DNA of 64,000 nt, from NCBI GenBank assembly GCA_050084985.1, contig JBITNC010000002.1, forward strand, positions 2,480,001 through 2,544,000. The letters are read 5' to 3'. Under the pieces are notes generated by a model. The model ran no database searches, was not told where the DNA came from, and saw nothing but the letters and a program-made list of their open reading frames with translations. The first letter of the stretch is position 1; every line of letters starts with the position of its first letter. This document shows, piece after piece, positions 10,880 to 22,329 of this stretch. The stretch comes from Nageia nagi (lineage: Eukaryota > Pinophyta). The position numbers and the translations under genes were made by a program.

Positions 10880-12290
10880 GCTTCTAGAGGCTAGAAAAAT
10901 GAAGTGATAATTCAAGATCTTGTTATCCTTTACAAACTATTACTAAGTAGTTTTTTTCTAAGATTGAACAATTCCTAGATGAAAAGGAAACACATCTTTT
11001 GTCTTCATAATTAATCCAAGACTTCAGTGTATGAGTGTATCTGAATAAGAAATAATATCTACCTCATATCTCATAGTAGATAAGACAAGTAAAAATGAAA
11101 TGCTCCTCGAATTCCATATCAATATTGCATAATCTACAAATATGTTTATCTATGGGGAGGTGATGATCTATCTCAATACGTAGCTGGTGGGAGCAAAATT
11201 GTAGTTAAGATAGAGAAACCTAAGGTTCTACAACATCTATATAAAGTTATATTTTGGAGTAGTGATCAAGGCATTCTCTAGTTGGAGATAAAAGTGAAAG
11301 TAATAAAGCAATTTTGATGAAAGAGGTTCCTTTGGATCAGTCCAAGTAGTTTTTATATATGTTAAGTAGATCTCATCTCGAATATCCTTATTGGAATATG
11401 GTGTATTGATTGATGACTTAGTAGGAGCTGAAAGCATTTCTTATCCAAAGAGGCTAAGGTAGCATACCCTTTGTTTAACCTTTCTTGATATACAAGGATC
11501 ATATTTAAGGTAGGTCATGTGAAAAGAACTCCCAAGTATGTGTATGATGTGATAATCTCAATAACTTTCCCTTTACATATGATGTGAACAAAAGAGAGAT
11601 CTTTCTTGGGTAGATTGAATGTCATAATATTTGTTTTATGGAGATTAACTTCTAATCCATGTAAATCAGAGTAAGTGCCAAGTATTTCTAGTTGTTGTTG
11701 AAGTCCTATTGATGTGTGTGACATTAGGATAATATCATTAATAAATACTAAAATGTAAATAACATTACCAAAAAGTAAGCAACTTTTACTCTAAGCTAGA
11801 GAGTCCATAATGAGCACCTCTAATCATTAATATACAATCCAAAGAGTGTAGGTGAAAGTGGGCATCCTTGTTTAACCCCTATAATACTATGAACATCTTG
11901 TGTTTTCATACATCCAATTTTAACCTATCCATTAAATTTTTCATATAAGGTCATAACCAACAAAGTAACCTCCTCTAGAATTCCCAAATCCTTCAACCTC
12001 CGAAGTAGTAATTGTCTAGGAATAGTATCAAATGCTTTCCTAAAGTCTACAATAATAAATCTTATGTTTATTGGCTTTAGCTTCTTCAATGACATCTCTA
12101 AGATTTTTAATGTGATTAAAGGTACAATGATTTCTTCTACAACCTACCTATCCCTTTGCAGAAAGTTTCTTAGCCTCAACAAATTCAAAGATAAAAATAT
12201 CAAGAACTATTGCAAAGAGTTTTGCAAGAGTATGGCCAACCATAATATTTCTATAATTGCTTGGGTTTACCACTATAAGTACACGTGTTC
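10880..12290 (-). pseudogene. LINE (non-LTR retrotransposon) reverse transcriptase remnant
   Basis: The - strand translation, read from 12290 downward, gives ordered RT blocks of the plant LINE type. They include 'RRNHCTFNHIKNLRDVIEEA' (about 12140-12080), 'DFRKAFDTIPRQLLLRRL' (about 12050-12000), 'GVKQGCPLSPTLFGLYIND' (about 11880-11820) and a decayed YADD box read as INDI (about 11740). Next comes 'LHGLEVNLHKTNIM' in the open frame 11724-11515. A C-terminal C-x2-C-type motif 'HICRLCNIDMEFEEHF' lies near 11145-11100. Stops and frameshifts are common. No ORF1 or intact 5' end was seen, as expected for a 5'-truncated LINE. Confidence 0.82.
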
Positions 12291-13189
12291 TTATTTTTGT
12301 GTGCTTTATTTCACTAGTAATAAGTTCTTATTTTTATAGTCAGTAGTTACTCATATTATGAACATAGATTAAATTGATATTAAATAAGATTGAAATTTGT
12401 ATTTGAAGACCCACAAAAAGCATTATTTACTAATGATTATAGATCATATGATAACTAATAATCATGTTGAAATATCATAGGATAATAATCAATTATTTTT
12501 ATCATACATGTTAACTAAGGTAATATTGTATGGTGATGTGAAATTGTTGGTGTAAAGTGCCAACTTTTAAAGACACCCAAATATATGATGATTGAAAAAC
12601 CATCATTTAGGGTATTTAAGGATGATTCAAAACCATCCTTAGATGTCTATTTTGGTCTAGTGCTCCCTCTCTGTGATTTTTTTTAAGGATTTAGTTACGT
12701 TATATCTCATCGAGATTCTCTCAAACTAGTCAAAGGTATCTTTTACCCCAATGAATAAGCATAATTACTCAATGACTATTTTTCAAATAATTCATTTTTC
12801 ACTCTAGCAGAGGATGAAACATATTTAAATTAGGTAATTCAATATGTAGAAACATTTTTCCTTTCTTTTGTCTCTAATATTCAATGGTATAAAAGCCTCT
12901 TCTTTTGCCTATCTTATTCTCCTCTTCCAATGTGATTATCTAAAAAAATGGATTCAAGTCAAAGAAATATTTTGTTTCCTTAAAGTGCTCTTTGATTTCA
13001 AGAGTTCCCCTTTGGAGCTCTAGAAATATGTTTATTTATTACATGGAATCTAAATTATCCTATTTCTCAAAAAAGAAATTACCCCTAGTAGTACATTTTA
13101 ATATTAAAATTATGGTGACTTGTCATGTATATTATTCTTGTTGTTGGAATCCTTCTAAGTATCATTATTAGAATTGAAAACATTATTAC
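12291..13189. other. AT-rich spacer, nothing recognised
   Basis: Very AT-rich sequence with no convincing coding signal or tandem repeat. It lies between two LINE remnants and may include their non-coding ends. Confidence 0.4.
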
Positions 13190-13640
13190 AAAATTTTTTA
13201 TGGTCAAATTCTTCTTTAATATTGAAATTTCAAAGAGTTTCTAGAGATATTTGTTGCCTTCCCAAATATTATGGAGGTATGGACATCTTAAATTGTAAGC
13301 ATCAAGGTATGACCCTCTATGTTAAATGAATTAGCAAAGTTATTAAGGAAAATAAGCTTGGAAACTTCTAATTAAATGTTATATTACTTATAGCTCTTAT
13401 TATGGGTGAAAAGATTCAAAATAGATGGATTTACTATCTCTTCTTAAAGCTCTTATGTCTATTGAGATATCTAAATCTTTTGTTATTAAAAATATTTGGA
13501 AAGCTTAAGAAGCTATTAAACCATGGGTTAAATGGAATTGGGATGGTTTCAACTTTGGAATTTCACTAAACTTCCTTAATACTTGGTGGTTCCTTATTTT
13601 AACCATTCAAGAAGATCCCTTTGCTCTAGTCCCTTAGATA
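13190..13640 (+). pseudogene. LINE RT C-terminal remnant
   Basis: The + strand reading 'CCLPKYYGGMDILNCKHQ' followed by a 'VKWISKVI'-like stretch matches the pattern 'LPK..GG.GI.N...HN.ALL.KW' at the C-terminal side of plant LINE ORF2. A later segment near 13490-13560 reads 'IWKA.EAIKPWVKWNWDGF'. Frames are interrupted. The strand is opposite to the LINE at 10880-12290, so it is a separate insertion. Confidence 0.55.
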
Positions 13641-14237
13641 AATGTATAAAAAAAGAGGGATTTTCTCAATAAAGAATATTTTTTGTCACTCAACTAAGTA
13701 GTGGTTTTCATCGGAGTATCCTAAAATATAATGTTAAATATTGCTATTTTTGGTAAAGTTATATATTGAAAGTAGTTAAAAAGAATGTACTTACTATTAT
13801 TCTTCATAAATATAATTTTCTCTCAATAAGCATGGTGTAAATATTGTTAATGGTATCACGACACTTTGATACTCAATTATAAGACTAAACATGGCTATGC
13901 ATGATTATCTCCTTACCTTAATATTAACAAATTGTTAACATCAAAGAGCATAATTGTTCCTTGCATTTTTATTTTGTATTATTTATTGCATTTTGATACA
14001 AGGCCATGAGATTGATTTTCATATTGTTGTAATAAAACTTTATAACCAAACTCATGAATCATGTACATAGGATATTGGTCAAAATGTTTCTTATAATCTA
14101 CTAAGTGTTTACTTGAGCATAATTCCATTAGGTTTTCAACCACTTCGCATTTATTTTATATTCATGTATCTTTTTTCACTTTCAGTAGAAGCTGAAGGAA
14201 AAATATGAAACTCAACAAAAACATTACATTGTGAAAG
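13641..14237. other. AT-rich spacer, nothing recognised
   Basis: No gene or repeat identified. It ends at the GTGTG target duplication of the Tat-like element, and the sequence continues after 27780. Confidence 0.4.
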
Positions 14238-14242
14238 GTGTG

Positions 14243-16093
14243 TGTATATTAATACATAATCGCTACTCCAAGGTTTTTTGAAAGTATGATCACTTCCGGA
14301 AGTGACTTAAGCTAAGCATACTCACAATGGGTTTAAGAACCGTTTCTGAAAATGATTACCATTATGAAAGAAGAAAAGCCCCTCGAAGTTAATGTTGAGT
14401 AACCTAGGTTCCGGAAGAGATGATGTCAGCGATTTCAGGCCTTAACCCAAAACCGGATCCCGGAAGTGATGAGGTCAGTGAGGAGTGATCAAATAGCCGG
14501 AGCCGGTGAGTAAAACATTCCGGAAGTATGAAGATGATGTCGCGGGGAGGACGATGTTCACAATTTTGAATGAAACTGGGTTCCAAAAGTGATGATGTCA
14601 GCAAGGGGAATTAATAAGCCGAATTCAGTAAGTAAAGCATTCCGAAATGAAACGACGACGTCACAAAAGAAGGGCTAAAGCTCAGTTGTGAAAAAGCCCG
14701 GGTTCCGGAGAAAGTGAGTAAAACATTTCGGAAGTATGAAGATGACATCACGGGGAGGATAATGTTCACATTTTTGAATGAAACCAGGTCCTAAAAGTGA
14801 TGAGGTCAGCAAGAGATAATCGAAGAAGCCGGAGCCTAAAAATTAAACATTCCAGAAGTAAAGCATTCTGGAATAAGATGATGATGTCATAGAGGATAAG
14901 ATAGTCGCATTTTGGTAAAGAACGGGTTCCGGAGATGATGAGATCAGCAAGGGGTGATTAAAAGGCCAGAGTCAGTAGATAAAGCATTCTAGAATGAAAT
15001 GATAAAAGCTCAGTTGTGGAAAAGCCTGGGTTTTAGAGAAAGTGAGTAAAACATTTTCGAAAGTATGAAGATGATGTCACGGGAAGAATAATGTTCACAT
15101 TTTTGAATGAAACCGGGTCCCGAAAGTGATGAGGTCAGCAAGAAGTGATCGGATAGCCGGAGCCAGTGAGTAAAATTTTTTGGAAGTATGAAGATGACAT
15201 CACAGGGAGAACGATGTTCACGTTTTTGAATGAAATTGGGTCTCGGAAGTGATGAGGTCAGCAAAGAGAGATCAAATAGCCAGAGCCAGTAAATAGAATA
15301 TCCCAGAAGAGACGAGGACAGCGAGAAGTCAGATCATAGTCATCAAGAAGTTGTATCATCTGCAATCTGCCCAGTTTTGTAATATTCTGCCAAGTGGCAT
15401 ATGTAGGTAGTATCAGTTAAAAGAAGGCTAGAATCTTGAAGCTGTTTTGTAAATGTTTCTGTTCTGCAATTCTTGTAACTGTTGTTACTTCAGTATAAGT
15501 ATATGAAAATAAAGTGAAAGAAGGGTCGGAAGCCCTATTATTGCTCTTTACATTTGTTCTCGAAGACCTGTAGTTTTTATCAGTAATATGATACCATCTT
15601 GACCTTTCTTATCTAGCACTCGTAATTGTCATTCTTAATTTGGTTACATCGTGGTAGCTTGGCTTGTTTCCTGAATGGTAATCACGAACTGCTAGTATAA
15701 CTGTGTCTGCTACATGGTAGAGTAAAGCTGGGAAACTATTTGAGAGTGAGAGCTTGTACCGTAGCTGCTACACTAGATTCAGACCAAGGTTTCACACACT
15801 ATGAAAGCTCGTGCTGAACTAGTGATCCACCTTTGCTTTCTCTCTTGTTACCCTAAGCCTTTTTGCTTAAATTCTTGCACTCTACTCCTTTTTATTTTCT
15901 TTCCTGTCACCCTAAGCCTTTTGCTTAAATTCCTCGCACTCTACTCTTTTTATTTTCTTTCCTGTTACTTCTCCTACACCCAATGTATAAGGAATCGGCC
16001 TTCTCCGGAGATCAGACTGTCACTATAGTTTGTTCTTGATTTACTTTGGTTAAGATTGTTCGCGGTGCATATATTACACAATCCTAATCAACA
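14243..16093 (+). repeat. 5' LTR of the Tat-like element
   Basis: 1,851 bp, direct repeat of 25935-27775, with TG...CA ends. Its first half is built of subrepeats around 'gaagtatgaagatgacatca' and 'gttcacatttttgaatgaaa', near 14525-14560, 14740-14775, 15065-15100 and 15185-15220. The right third carries a TATA-like 'cagtataagtatatgaaa' near 15490, a plausible core promoter, and pyrimidine-rich repeats near 15840-15970. Confidence 0.93.
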
Positions 16094-16104
16094 GTATTTC
16101 TTTT

Positions 16105-16122
16105 TGGCACACCTGGTGGGAC
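16105..16122 (+). other. Probable primer-binding site of the Tat-like element
   Basis: TGGCACACCTGGTGGGAC lies 11 bases after the LTR end. It resembles the TGGCGCC-type primer sites of many plant Ty3/gypsy elements rather than the Met-tRNA type. The matching tRNA cannot be settled from this sequence alone. Confidence 0.5.
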
Positions 16123-16241
16123 ACGAAGAAACTTATTGGCGACTCTGCTGAAGCACTATCTATGGTATGTATTAAAGCAAATTATTTGTAAATATCATAT
16201 GTGCTTTTGAACCTGTCATTTTCTTTTGCAACCTAGAGTTT

Positions 16242-17645
16242 ATGTGGACAAGATCTAAAACTAGAGCAGCAAAAGAAGCACTAGATTTTAGAACATTAGA
16301 TACTCCTAAGAGAAAGACCCTGATCAAGTCCAAGTCTCTGAATAGTATCAGCTCCCTAAAATCCTTTATCAAGCCAGAATCATCCAATCTTCACACTAGA
16401 AATACCTCTCCTAAAATGGCTAATCCAGCTCAGAATATTTATCCGGAATGGGACAATGGGGTACCAATAGCCCTGGCGGTGTTGCATGACATCCTAGCAA
16501 ATGTTTTCAAAACCCTTCCGGAGTTTGATGCAACTTCAGAGAAAATGGCTTATGAGCATTGTGTTGATGTAGTTGGCCTAGCTAAGATTCACAATATCCA
16601 GCATGAAGATGTCATGGTGAGATTACTGGCTCAGTCTTTCAAGGGAAAGGTCCTAGATTGGTACAGGGGCCTTCCTAATGGATCTATAACCACTTAGGCT
16701 CAATTGGCAGAGCCCTTTATCTTGGAATTTAATGAATTAGGAGATCCTTTTTCCCTGTTAACACAATTCACTTCAATCAAAAGATATGAGCAAGAAAATA
16801 TCCCTGATTTCAATATTAGATTCCAAAAAACTTGGATGAGAGTCTCAATGCCAGTTAGGCCTCAGCAATTTCAAGCCTTAATGTATTACCTGAGAGCCTT
16901 TACTCCAGATCTCTCTCTGCAAATCCAAAATTTCAGAGTAAATACTTTCCCAGAGGTCTATAGATAAGCAGTGTATGCTGAATCCTATCTTATTGCAGTT
17001 GGAAAATTGCCAAGTCGCATGCCAATGCCTTATTTTCCAATAACCGCTCAATAGCAAATTTTGAGACCTCAAGCAATTAGTTTGGCTCCACCACTGGCTA
17101 GCATCCCTGCTTCTGTTCAACAGTGGCCATCACCCTTGCCAGTCCCTAGAGCTCCCTTGGCTTTACCAGCCCCTTATCAGCCTAATATGAATCAAGGGGT
17201 AGCTTCATCGTCAGAGATTCAGGAACTCTAAAACTTGTGTAGAAATATGGCAAACCAGATTACCATTCTAAGCAGACAAAACAATGTAAGAAGATATCCT
17301 TATCCTGCTGTAGAAAAAGCTCAGCATGTGTTGAATGAAGATGTAAGCCAAGCTTCCTCTTCCGGATTAGCCACGGGTTTGTGTTTGGCCTGCAATGATG
17401 CTCATGAACAAACCACATGCCCTATTTATCAGTACCAGGAGTACCTATCAAGAAGTGGGGGTATTCCCCCGCCTGGTGTAGCTGATGATGTGAACCAAAA
17501 TGTGAACCTGATGAATTTTGCATCGGCGGATATAGGAATTTTTACTGTGGAAACAAGATCAAGAAAAAGTCCCCTAGTCTCCAGCATTCTGGAAAGAAAA
17601 GTTGAACCCCAAAAGAGTTCTAGAGCAGTGTTTCCTAAAAGGTAA
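16242..17645 (+). pseudogene. gag of the Tat-like element
   Basis: One frame runs 16242-17645 with in-frame stops near 16695, 16965, 17053 and 17229. The N-terminal part is basic. The capsid-like region includes 'LLAQSFKGKVLDWYRGLP' (about residues 120-145) and 'FTSIKRYEQENIPDFNIRFQ'. A Pro-rich linker follows near 17090-17190. A zinc knuckle 'CLACNDAHEQTTC' (about 17391-17429) fits C-x2-C-x3-H-x4-C, one residue short of the canonical spacing. The start at 16242 is the first ATG of the frame, 148 bp past the LTR. The role is virus-like particle assembly and RNA packaging. Confidence 0.85.
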
Positions 17646-17839
17646 GATGCAGTTCTCGATTCTAAGGAAAAGAAACCAAACCGATGCCCAAAGCTAATGA
17701 TCAAAATCTCCGGAGGTTAAGGTTCCCTTCACTTACCAAGCACCAGAGAAAAGATGATACTCTACAGCTTTAGGAAAAATTTACCGATAGATTCAGAAAC
17801 AAAATTGGTGAACCTCCAGCTATCCTAGAGTTCAACATT

Positions 17840-18481
17840 ATGGCGGAGCTAAAGAGAACTCCAGCGAGAGTGTCCTTGTTTGAAGCTCTAAAAATTCCCA
17901 GACAAATTGATTTACTGAAAACATCTCTTATAGCATTGAATGAAGGAATGGAAAGAGTGCTCAATCTTTTTGAAACATCGAAATATCCGGGGATGGGAAA
18001 GAACAAACCTCCAGCTTTTTACATGACTCTAGAAATCGAAGGATATGTACTCCATAATTGTTTGGTTGATTCCGGGGCAGCTACTACTGTGATGCCTAAA
18101 GCAGTGTGCGATGTAATGGGGTTGCCTATGACAAGAACATCCACCAGAGTATTACAACTGGATTCCACACCTGTCAAAATAGTAGGAGTAATCAAGGATG
18201 TAGTCATGAAAATACATAAGTGTCCCTCTGTAATTATTATTCAGGAAATTATAGTTGTTGAGCTGCCCCCTTTGTTTGGGCTATGTCTATCTAGAGAGTT
18301 TACAGCTAAGATACGGGGTTATCTAGCAATGGATTACACCCATTATTTGATCCCTTATGGGAATAAGAGGGTAAGACTGAATAATGAGGGAATTTCTAAC
18401 TTTCACGTAGAGAAAAAGGAGGAGGTTTGCGCAAACTTTGGTAAATTGGAAGAATCAGACGAATTGCTGGAAGAGCTGTAA
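17840..18481 (+). pseudogene. Retropepsin-like protease of the Tat-like element
   Basis: An open frame of 213 codons in a frame shifted from gag. The active-site motif 'CLVDSGAATTVMP' lies at about residues 73-85 and is intact as DSGA. A following hydrophobic segment and 'YLAMDYTHYLIPYGN' fit the protease-to-RT spacer of Tat/Athila-type polyproteins. The N-terminal 60 residues probably belong to the gag-protease linker. The function would be polyprotein cleavage. The frame ends at a TAA just before the RNase H domain, which continues in the same frame. Confidence 0.85.
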
Positions 18482-18499
18482 ACCGAAGACCCTTGTAGT

Positions 18500-19020
18500 A
18501 TGAGTATGCTCAACACCATCTACGATGTGGAGTTTGGAAATTATTGTTTAATAGAGCCGAAATCTTTCATCCCGGAACTCACAAGGGAAGATTTCAGGAG
18601 AAATGAAATGTGGGAGATGTCTTTTGATGGGGCAAGATCCAAAAATGGATCCGGAGCTGGGATTATCCTGACCAACCCAATTGGTAAGGTGCATAGATTT
18701 TCTTTCAGACTCACCTGGTTATGTTCAAATAATGTGGCAGAATATGAAGCTCTTTGCCTGGGACTAGAACAAGCTATAAAAATGAAAATTCAATGTCTAA
18801 AGATCAAAGGGGATTCATATTTGATCGTGAAATAAGTGACAGGTAAATGTTTAGTCAAACATCATTATTTGAAAGCCTACAGGAATCGGGTTTGGGATCT
18901 GTTTGAGCATTTCGAAGCATTGCATATTCAGTCGGTTCCAAGGAGATTCAATCAAGAAGCTGACGCATTAGCACAAATGGGAGCTAGTTTTGATCCCACA
19001 AATGACTGGTTCTGGAGAAA
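18500..19020 (+). pseudogene. Archaeal-type RNase H domain upstream of RT (Tat-like element)
   Basis: The reading 'EMSFDGARSKNGSGAGIIL' (D at residue 43 of the frame starting at 18500), then 'NNVAEYEALCLGLEQA', 'IKGDSYLIVK' and, after one TAA at 18833, 'RFNQEADALAQMG' has the four acidic positions of a type-I RNase H (D, E, D, D). The 'SKGSGAGI/NNEAEYEAL' style is that of the archaeal/plant additional RNase H found in Tat elements. It lies between protease and RT, whereas the ordinary RNase H follows RT at 20038. The single stop is the only visible lesion. Confidence 0.85.
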
Positions 19021-19149
19021 GGGTGTTCAGCTCATTTTCAGGCCATCAGTTCCGGATAATGATTCCTTTTGGCAAGTTTTTCGGGATGAAGTTTTTCCGG
19101 GTAAGTCATTAAAAATTGGTATATCTAATACTCTAGAACAGATTCATGA

Positions 19150-20037
19150 AATTATACAGTTATGCAGAACATATGTTGATGTTATTGCTTGGTCTTATGA
19201 TGATTTAAAGGTTTTTGATAAATCAGTGATACAACATACAATCGAGTTGATAGATGATGCTAAATCGGTCAGACAAAAACAAATACCAGTAAACCCCAAG
19301 ATCGAGGTTGCCATGAAGCAGGAGGTGCTGAAACTGTACAAGGCTGGGATAATTTATCCCATCAAGCATTCCACTTGGGTAGCCAATCTTGTGCCTGTCC
19401 GGAAGAAAAATGGCGAGATAAGGTTGTGTGTAGATTTTTGAGGTTTGAACAGAGTATCATTGAAGGATCATTACCCCTTACCTTCAATGGAACAAATACT
19501 AAATACTGTAGCCGAAGCTGAAAAGTTCTCTTTGATAGACGGTTTCTTCAGGTACAATCAGATTTGGGTCTGGAATGAATATTAGTTCAAAATAGCTTTT
19601 ACAACTAAATGGGGCACATTTGCTTTTCAGAGAATGTCATTTGGACTATCCAATGCAGGGGCTACCTTTCAGAGAGCTATGGATTATGTGTTTGGAGAAC
19701 TGGTAAATAAGAGTCTGTTGGTATACCTTGATGATATTACTATTTTCTCTCACGACAGAAACATGCATGTTCAACATCTGGAGCAAGCCTTCATCAAATG
19801 TAAGAGGTATGGTATATCCCTAAATCCTAAGAAGTCTATCTTCGCAGTAGATGAGAGTAAATTATTGGGCCATGTCATTTCAAAAGAGGGATGGGCTATT
19901 GATCCGGATAGAGTTAAAGCTATAAATGACTTGTCTCTCCCGTCTAATAAGAAGTCTCTGCAATCTTTTCTGGGTCAGATTAACTTTGTCAGAAGATTTA
20001 TCAGGATTTCTCAAACATTATCAAACCTATCACCCGG
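19150..20037 (+). pseudogene. Reverse transcriptase of the Tat-like element
   Basis: Ordered RT motifs are visible: 'GIIYPIKHSTWVANLVPVRK', 'GEIRLCVDF' followed by a stop, 'HYPLPSMEQIL', 'FAFQRMSFGLSNAGATFQRA' and the catalytic 'LLVYLDDITIFS' near 19717-19752. Then come 'LNPKKSIFAV' and 'SLQSFLGQINFVRRFI'. Two stops near 19439 and 19583, and a frame shift just before 20038, break it. The domain would synthesise element DNA from its RNA. The catalytic YLDD is intact. Confidence 0.92.
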
Positions 20038-20508
20038 ATGTTAAAAAAAGATACTCCTTTTGTATGGACTGAGGAAGGTAAAGAAGCTTTTCAGAAAATT
20101 AAGGTAGCAATTACAAAAGCTCCTGTACTGAGAAATCTAGATTTTAGCAAAGAATTTATTCTATACGCATATGGTTCAGATACTAGTGTTGCAGCTATTT
20201 TAACCCAGAATTACGAAAGAAATGAAGAATATCCAGTCGCATTTTTCAGCCAGACTATGAACAGTTGTGAGGAAAAATACACTTTCATTGAAAAATAGGT
20301 CTTAGCTATTGTGAAAGCACTCGGTAAGTTAAAACATTACATTGCTCAGAGCAGAATTTTGGTTCTAACTATACACCCAGATGTTAGGTCTTATGTTATG
20401 CAGGGAGAATTGGGAGAAGGAAGACTCGAGTGGATTTCAAAAATTCTAAAGTACGATGTGGAAATTCGGCCCACCAAGATCGTAAAAGGAAGAGCACTTT
20501 GTGAGTAA
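20038..20508 (+). pseudogene. RNase H (gypsy type) of the Tat-like element
   Basis: Continues the RT in the next frame: 'FVWTEEGKEAFQKIKVAITK', 'DFSKEFILYAYGSDTSVAAI' and 'YPVAFFSQTMNSCEEKYTF'. A TAG near 20296 is followed by 'KALGKLKHYIAQSRILVLT'. The first catalytic Asp of the usual 'DAS' is represented by 'AYGSD', so it is probably damaged. This is the standard post-RT RNase H, which often degenerates in elements that also carry the archaeal-type domain. Confidence 0.88.
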
Positions 20509-20538
20509 CTTGCAAAACCTACGATACGAGAAAAGGAA

Positions 20539-21862
20539 ATGGTATGCTTTGTTGAACAAGAAACCCCAGAATCCATACCCGGAGATACGACAAAGGATTG
20601 GATGGAGCAATTAAGCAAATATTTTGAGACCGAAAAACTGCCAGAAAACATGAATGCATCCCAAAGAAGGCGATTCAAGATACACGCCCAGAATTACACG
20701 GAGATAGATCAGATACTTTATAGGAGAAATCACGATGGCATTTTGCTAAGATGTGTACCGATGACTAAGTCAGCTAAGCTCATTGAAGAGTTTCATTCCG
20801 AAGAGTCTGGAGGTCATTACTCCGGATACACGACAGTGGGTAAGATCATTCAGGTGGGATATTACTGGCCCACTATGTTCAAGGAGGCTTTTGAAAAGGC
20901 ACAAAATTATGAGAAGTGTCAGAGGTATGTGGGAAGAAAGAGAAATGCAGCATTACCATTGGAACCAATCCAAGTAGAAGAACCCTTCCAACAGTGGGGG
21001 CTGGATTTTATCGGAGTCATCAATCCAAACTCCTCTTCCGGACACAAATTCATCCTTACTGCTATAGACTTTTTTACCAGATGGGCGGAAGCAAAGGCCA
21101 TAAAAGAGGCGAATCAGAAGATTGTTCTGAAATTTGTGGAAAAATTAATTACCAGGTATGGTGTTCCTCAAATGATAATTTCAGATAATGGTTTGGCATT
21201 CGTAGGAGCTGAGGTTATTGATTTTGCTATGAGATTAGGTATCTACTGGAAAATTGCCTCAAATTATTACCCCCAGGGTAATGGTTTGGCTGAGTCCACA
21301 AACAAAAATTTGATTCGGATTCTCAAAAGAACAATGGAGGATAATCCCCGGACTTGGCAAGAAAAGCTCAATTGGGCATTGTGGGTAGATAGGATCACAG
21401 TAAATTCAGCCATTAAAACCAACCCATATACATTGGTATACGGTAAAAGGGCGGTATTACCAAGCCATTTTGAGCTTTCAGTTTTAAAAGTTTTGCAGGA
21501 ATATGGTGAGGATTTTGAACCTATCGAGGTTCAGATGAATGAACTGTTGCATCTAGAAGAGCTTCGGAATCAGTCATATCAAGACCTCCAGAGAAGAAAT
21601 GAAATAGTAAAAAGATGGTTTGATGGTCGAAAATCAACTCCAGATACTTTCAGAGAAGGAGATTTAGTATTGAAATGGGATGAGGACAGAGCTAAACCAG
21701 GGAAACACAAAAAATTTGAATCCATGTGGTCCGGACCCTATGTAATAGCTAAATGCATTGGGAAAAATGCCTTTGAGCTGGCTAAATTAAATGGGTGCAA
21801 ATTGTCGATTTCAGTTAATGGATAGCACCTAAAGCGATACAAGACCGCAAGCGCGGGACAAT
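20539..21862 (+). pseudogene. Integrase of the Tat-like element
   Basis: 428 uninterrupted codons to 21825, then a TAG followed by 'HLKRYK' in the same frame. The zinc module has both His in 'FHSEESGGHYSG', but its cysteine pair reads 'KCQRYVG', so the second Cys is Tyr. The catalytic triad is complete: D in 'GLDFIG' (near 21003), D in 'ISDNGLAF' (near 21184) and E in 'GNGLAEST' (near 21290). A GPY/F module 'WSGPYVIAKC' is near 21730. It would insert element DNA into chromosomes. It is the best-preserved gene of the element. Confidence 0.93.
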
Positions 21863-22329
21863 GATTATTTTTGAAAAAAAAAATGTTTTTGTACACATAT
21901 TGTAAATAGTGTGTCGTTTGCATTTATTTTAAGTTGTCGTTATGGTTGTCAGTTATTTATTAGTAACTTAGTGGTAGTTGTACTTTTGCACTGGTAGAAT
22001 TGAAGTTTCCAAAAGGGTATGGAAAATCAAATCTCGGAGTTCCCAAAAAGAGCGCATAATATCAAATCGGTTATTAATGCTACTATCCGTGAGGATATTG
22101 TGCACATTCCAAGAGATTGTGCATCAATCAAAGAAAGGAGTTATAAAAGGACCAAGAGCACTACTCGTCAAAATACCTAATTCCAGAATTCATAAGAAGT
22201 ATTCGCTTACAAATTTGCGAAACTAGTATCTACTGCACATTGCCAGGAGCCGTGGAATATAGCAGAGGAATCCAAGTAAAGCAAAGTGTTGGTTAGGGGT
22301 GATAGAAGTGAGACAAGAAGAGTTGATAA
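21863..22329 (+). other. Spacer between integrase and accessory frame
   Basis: Contains an A-rich run near 21875 and no convincing gene. An open stretch at 21978-22226 shows no recognisable protein pattern and is taken as chance. The spacer could carry the signals for expressing the downstream frame. Confidence 0.45.
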
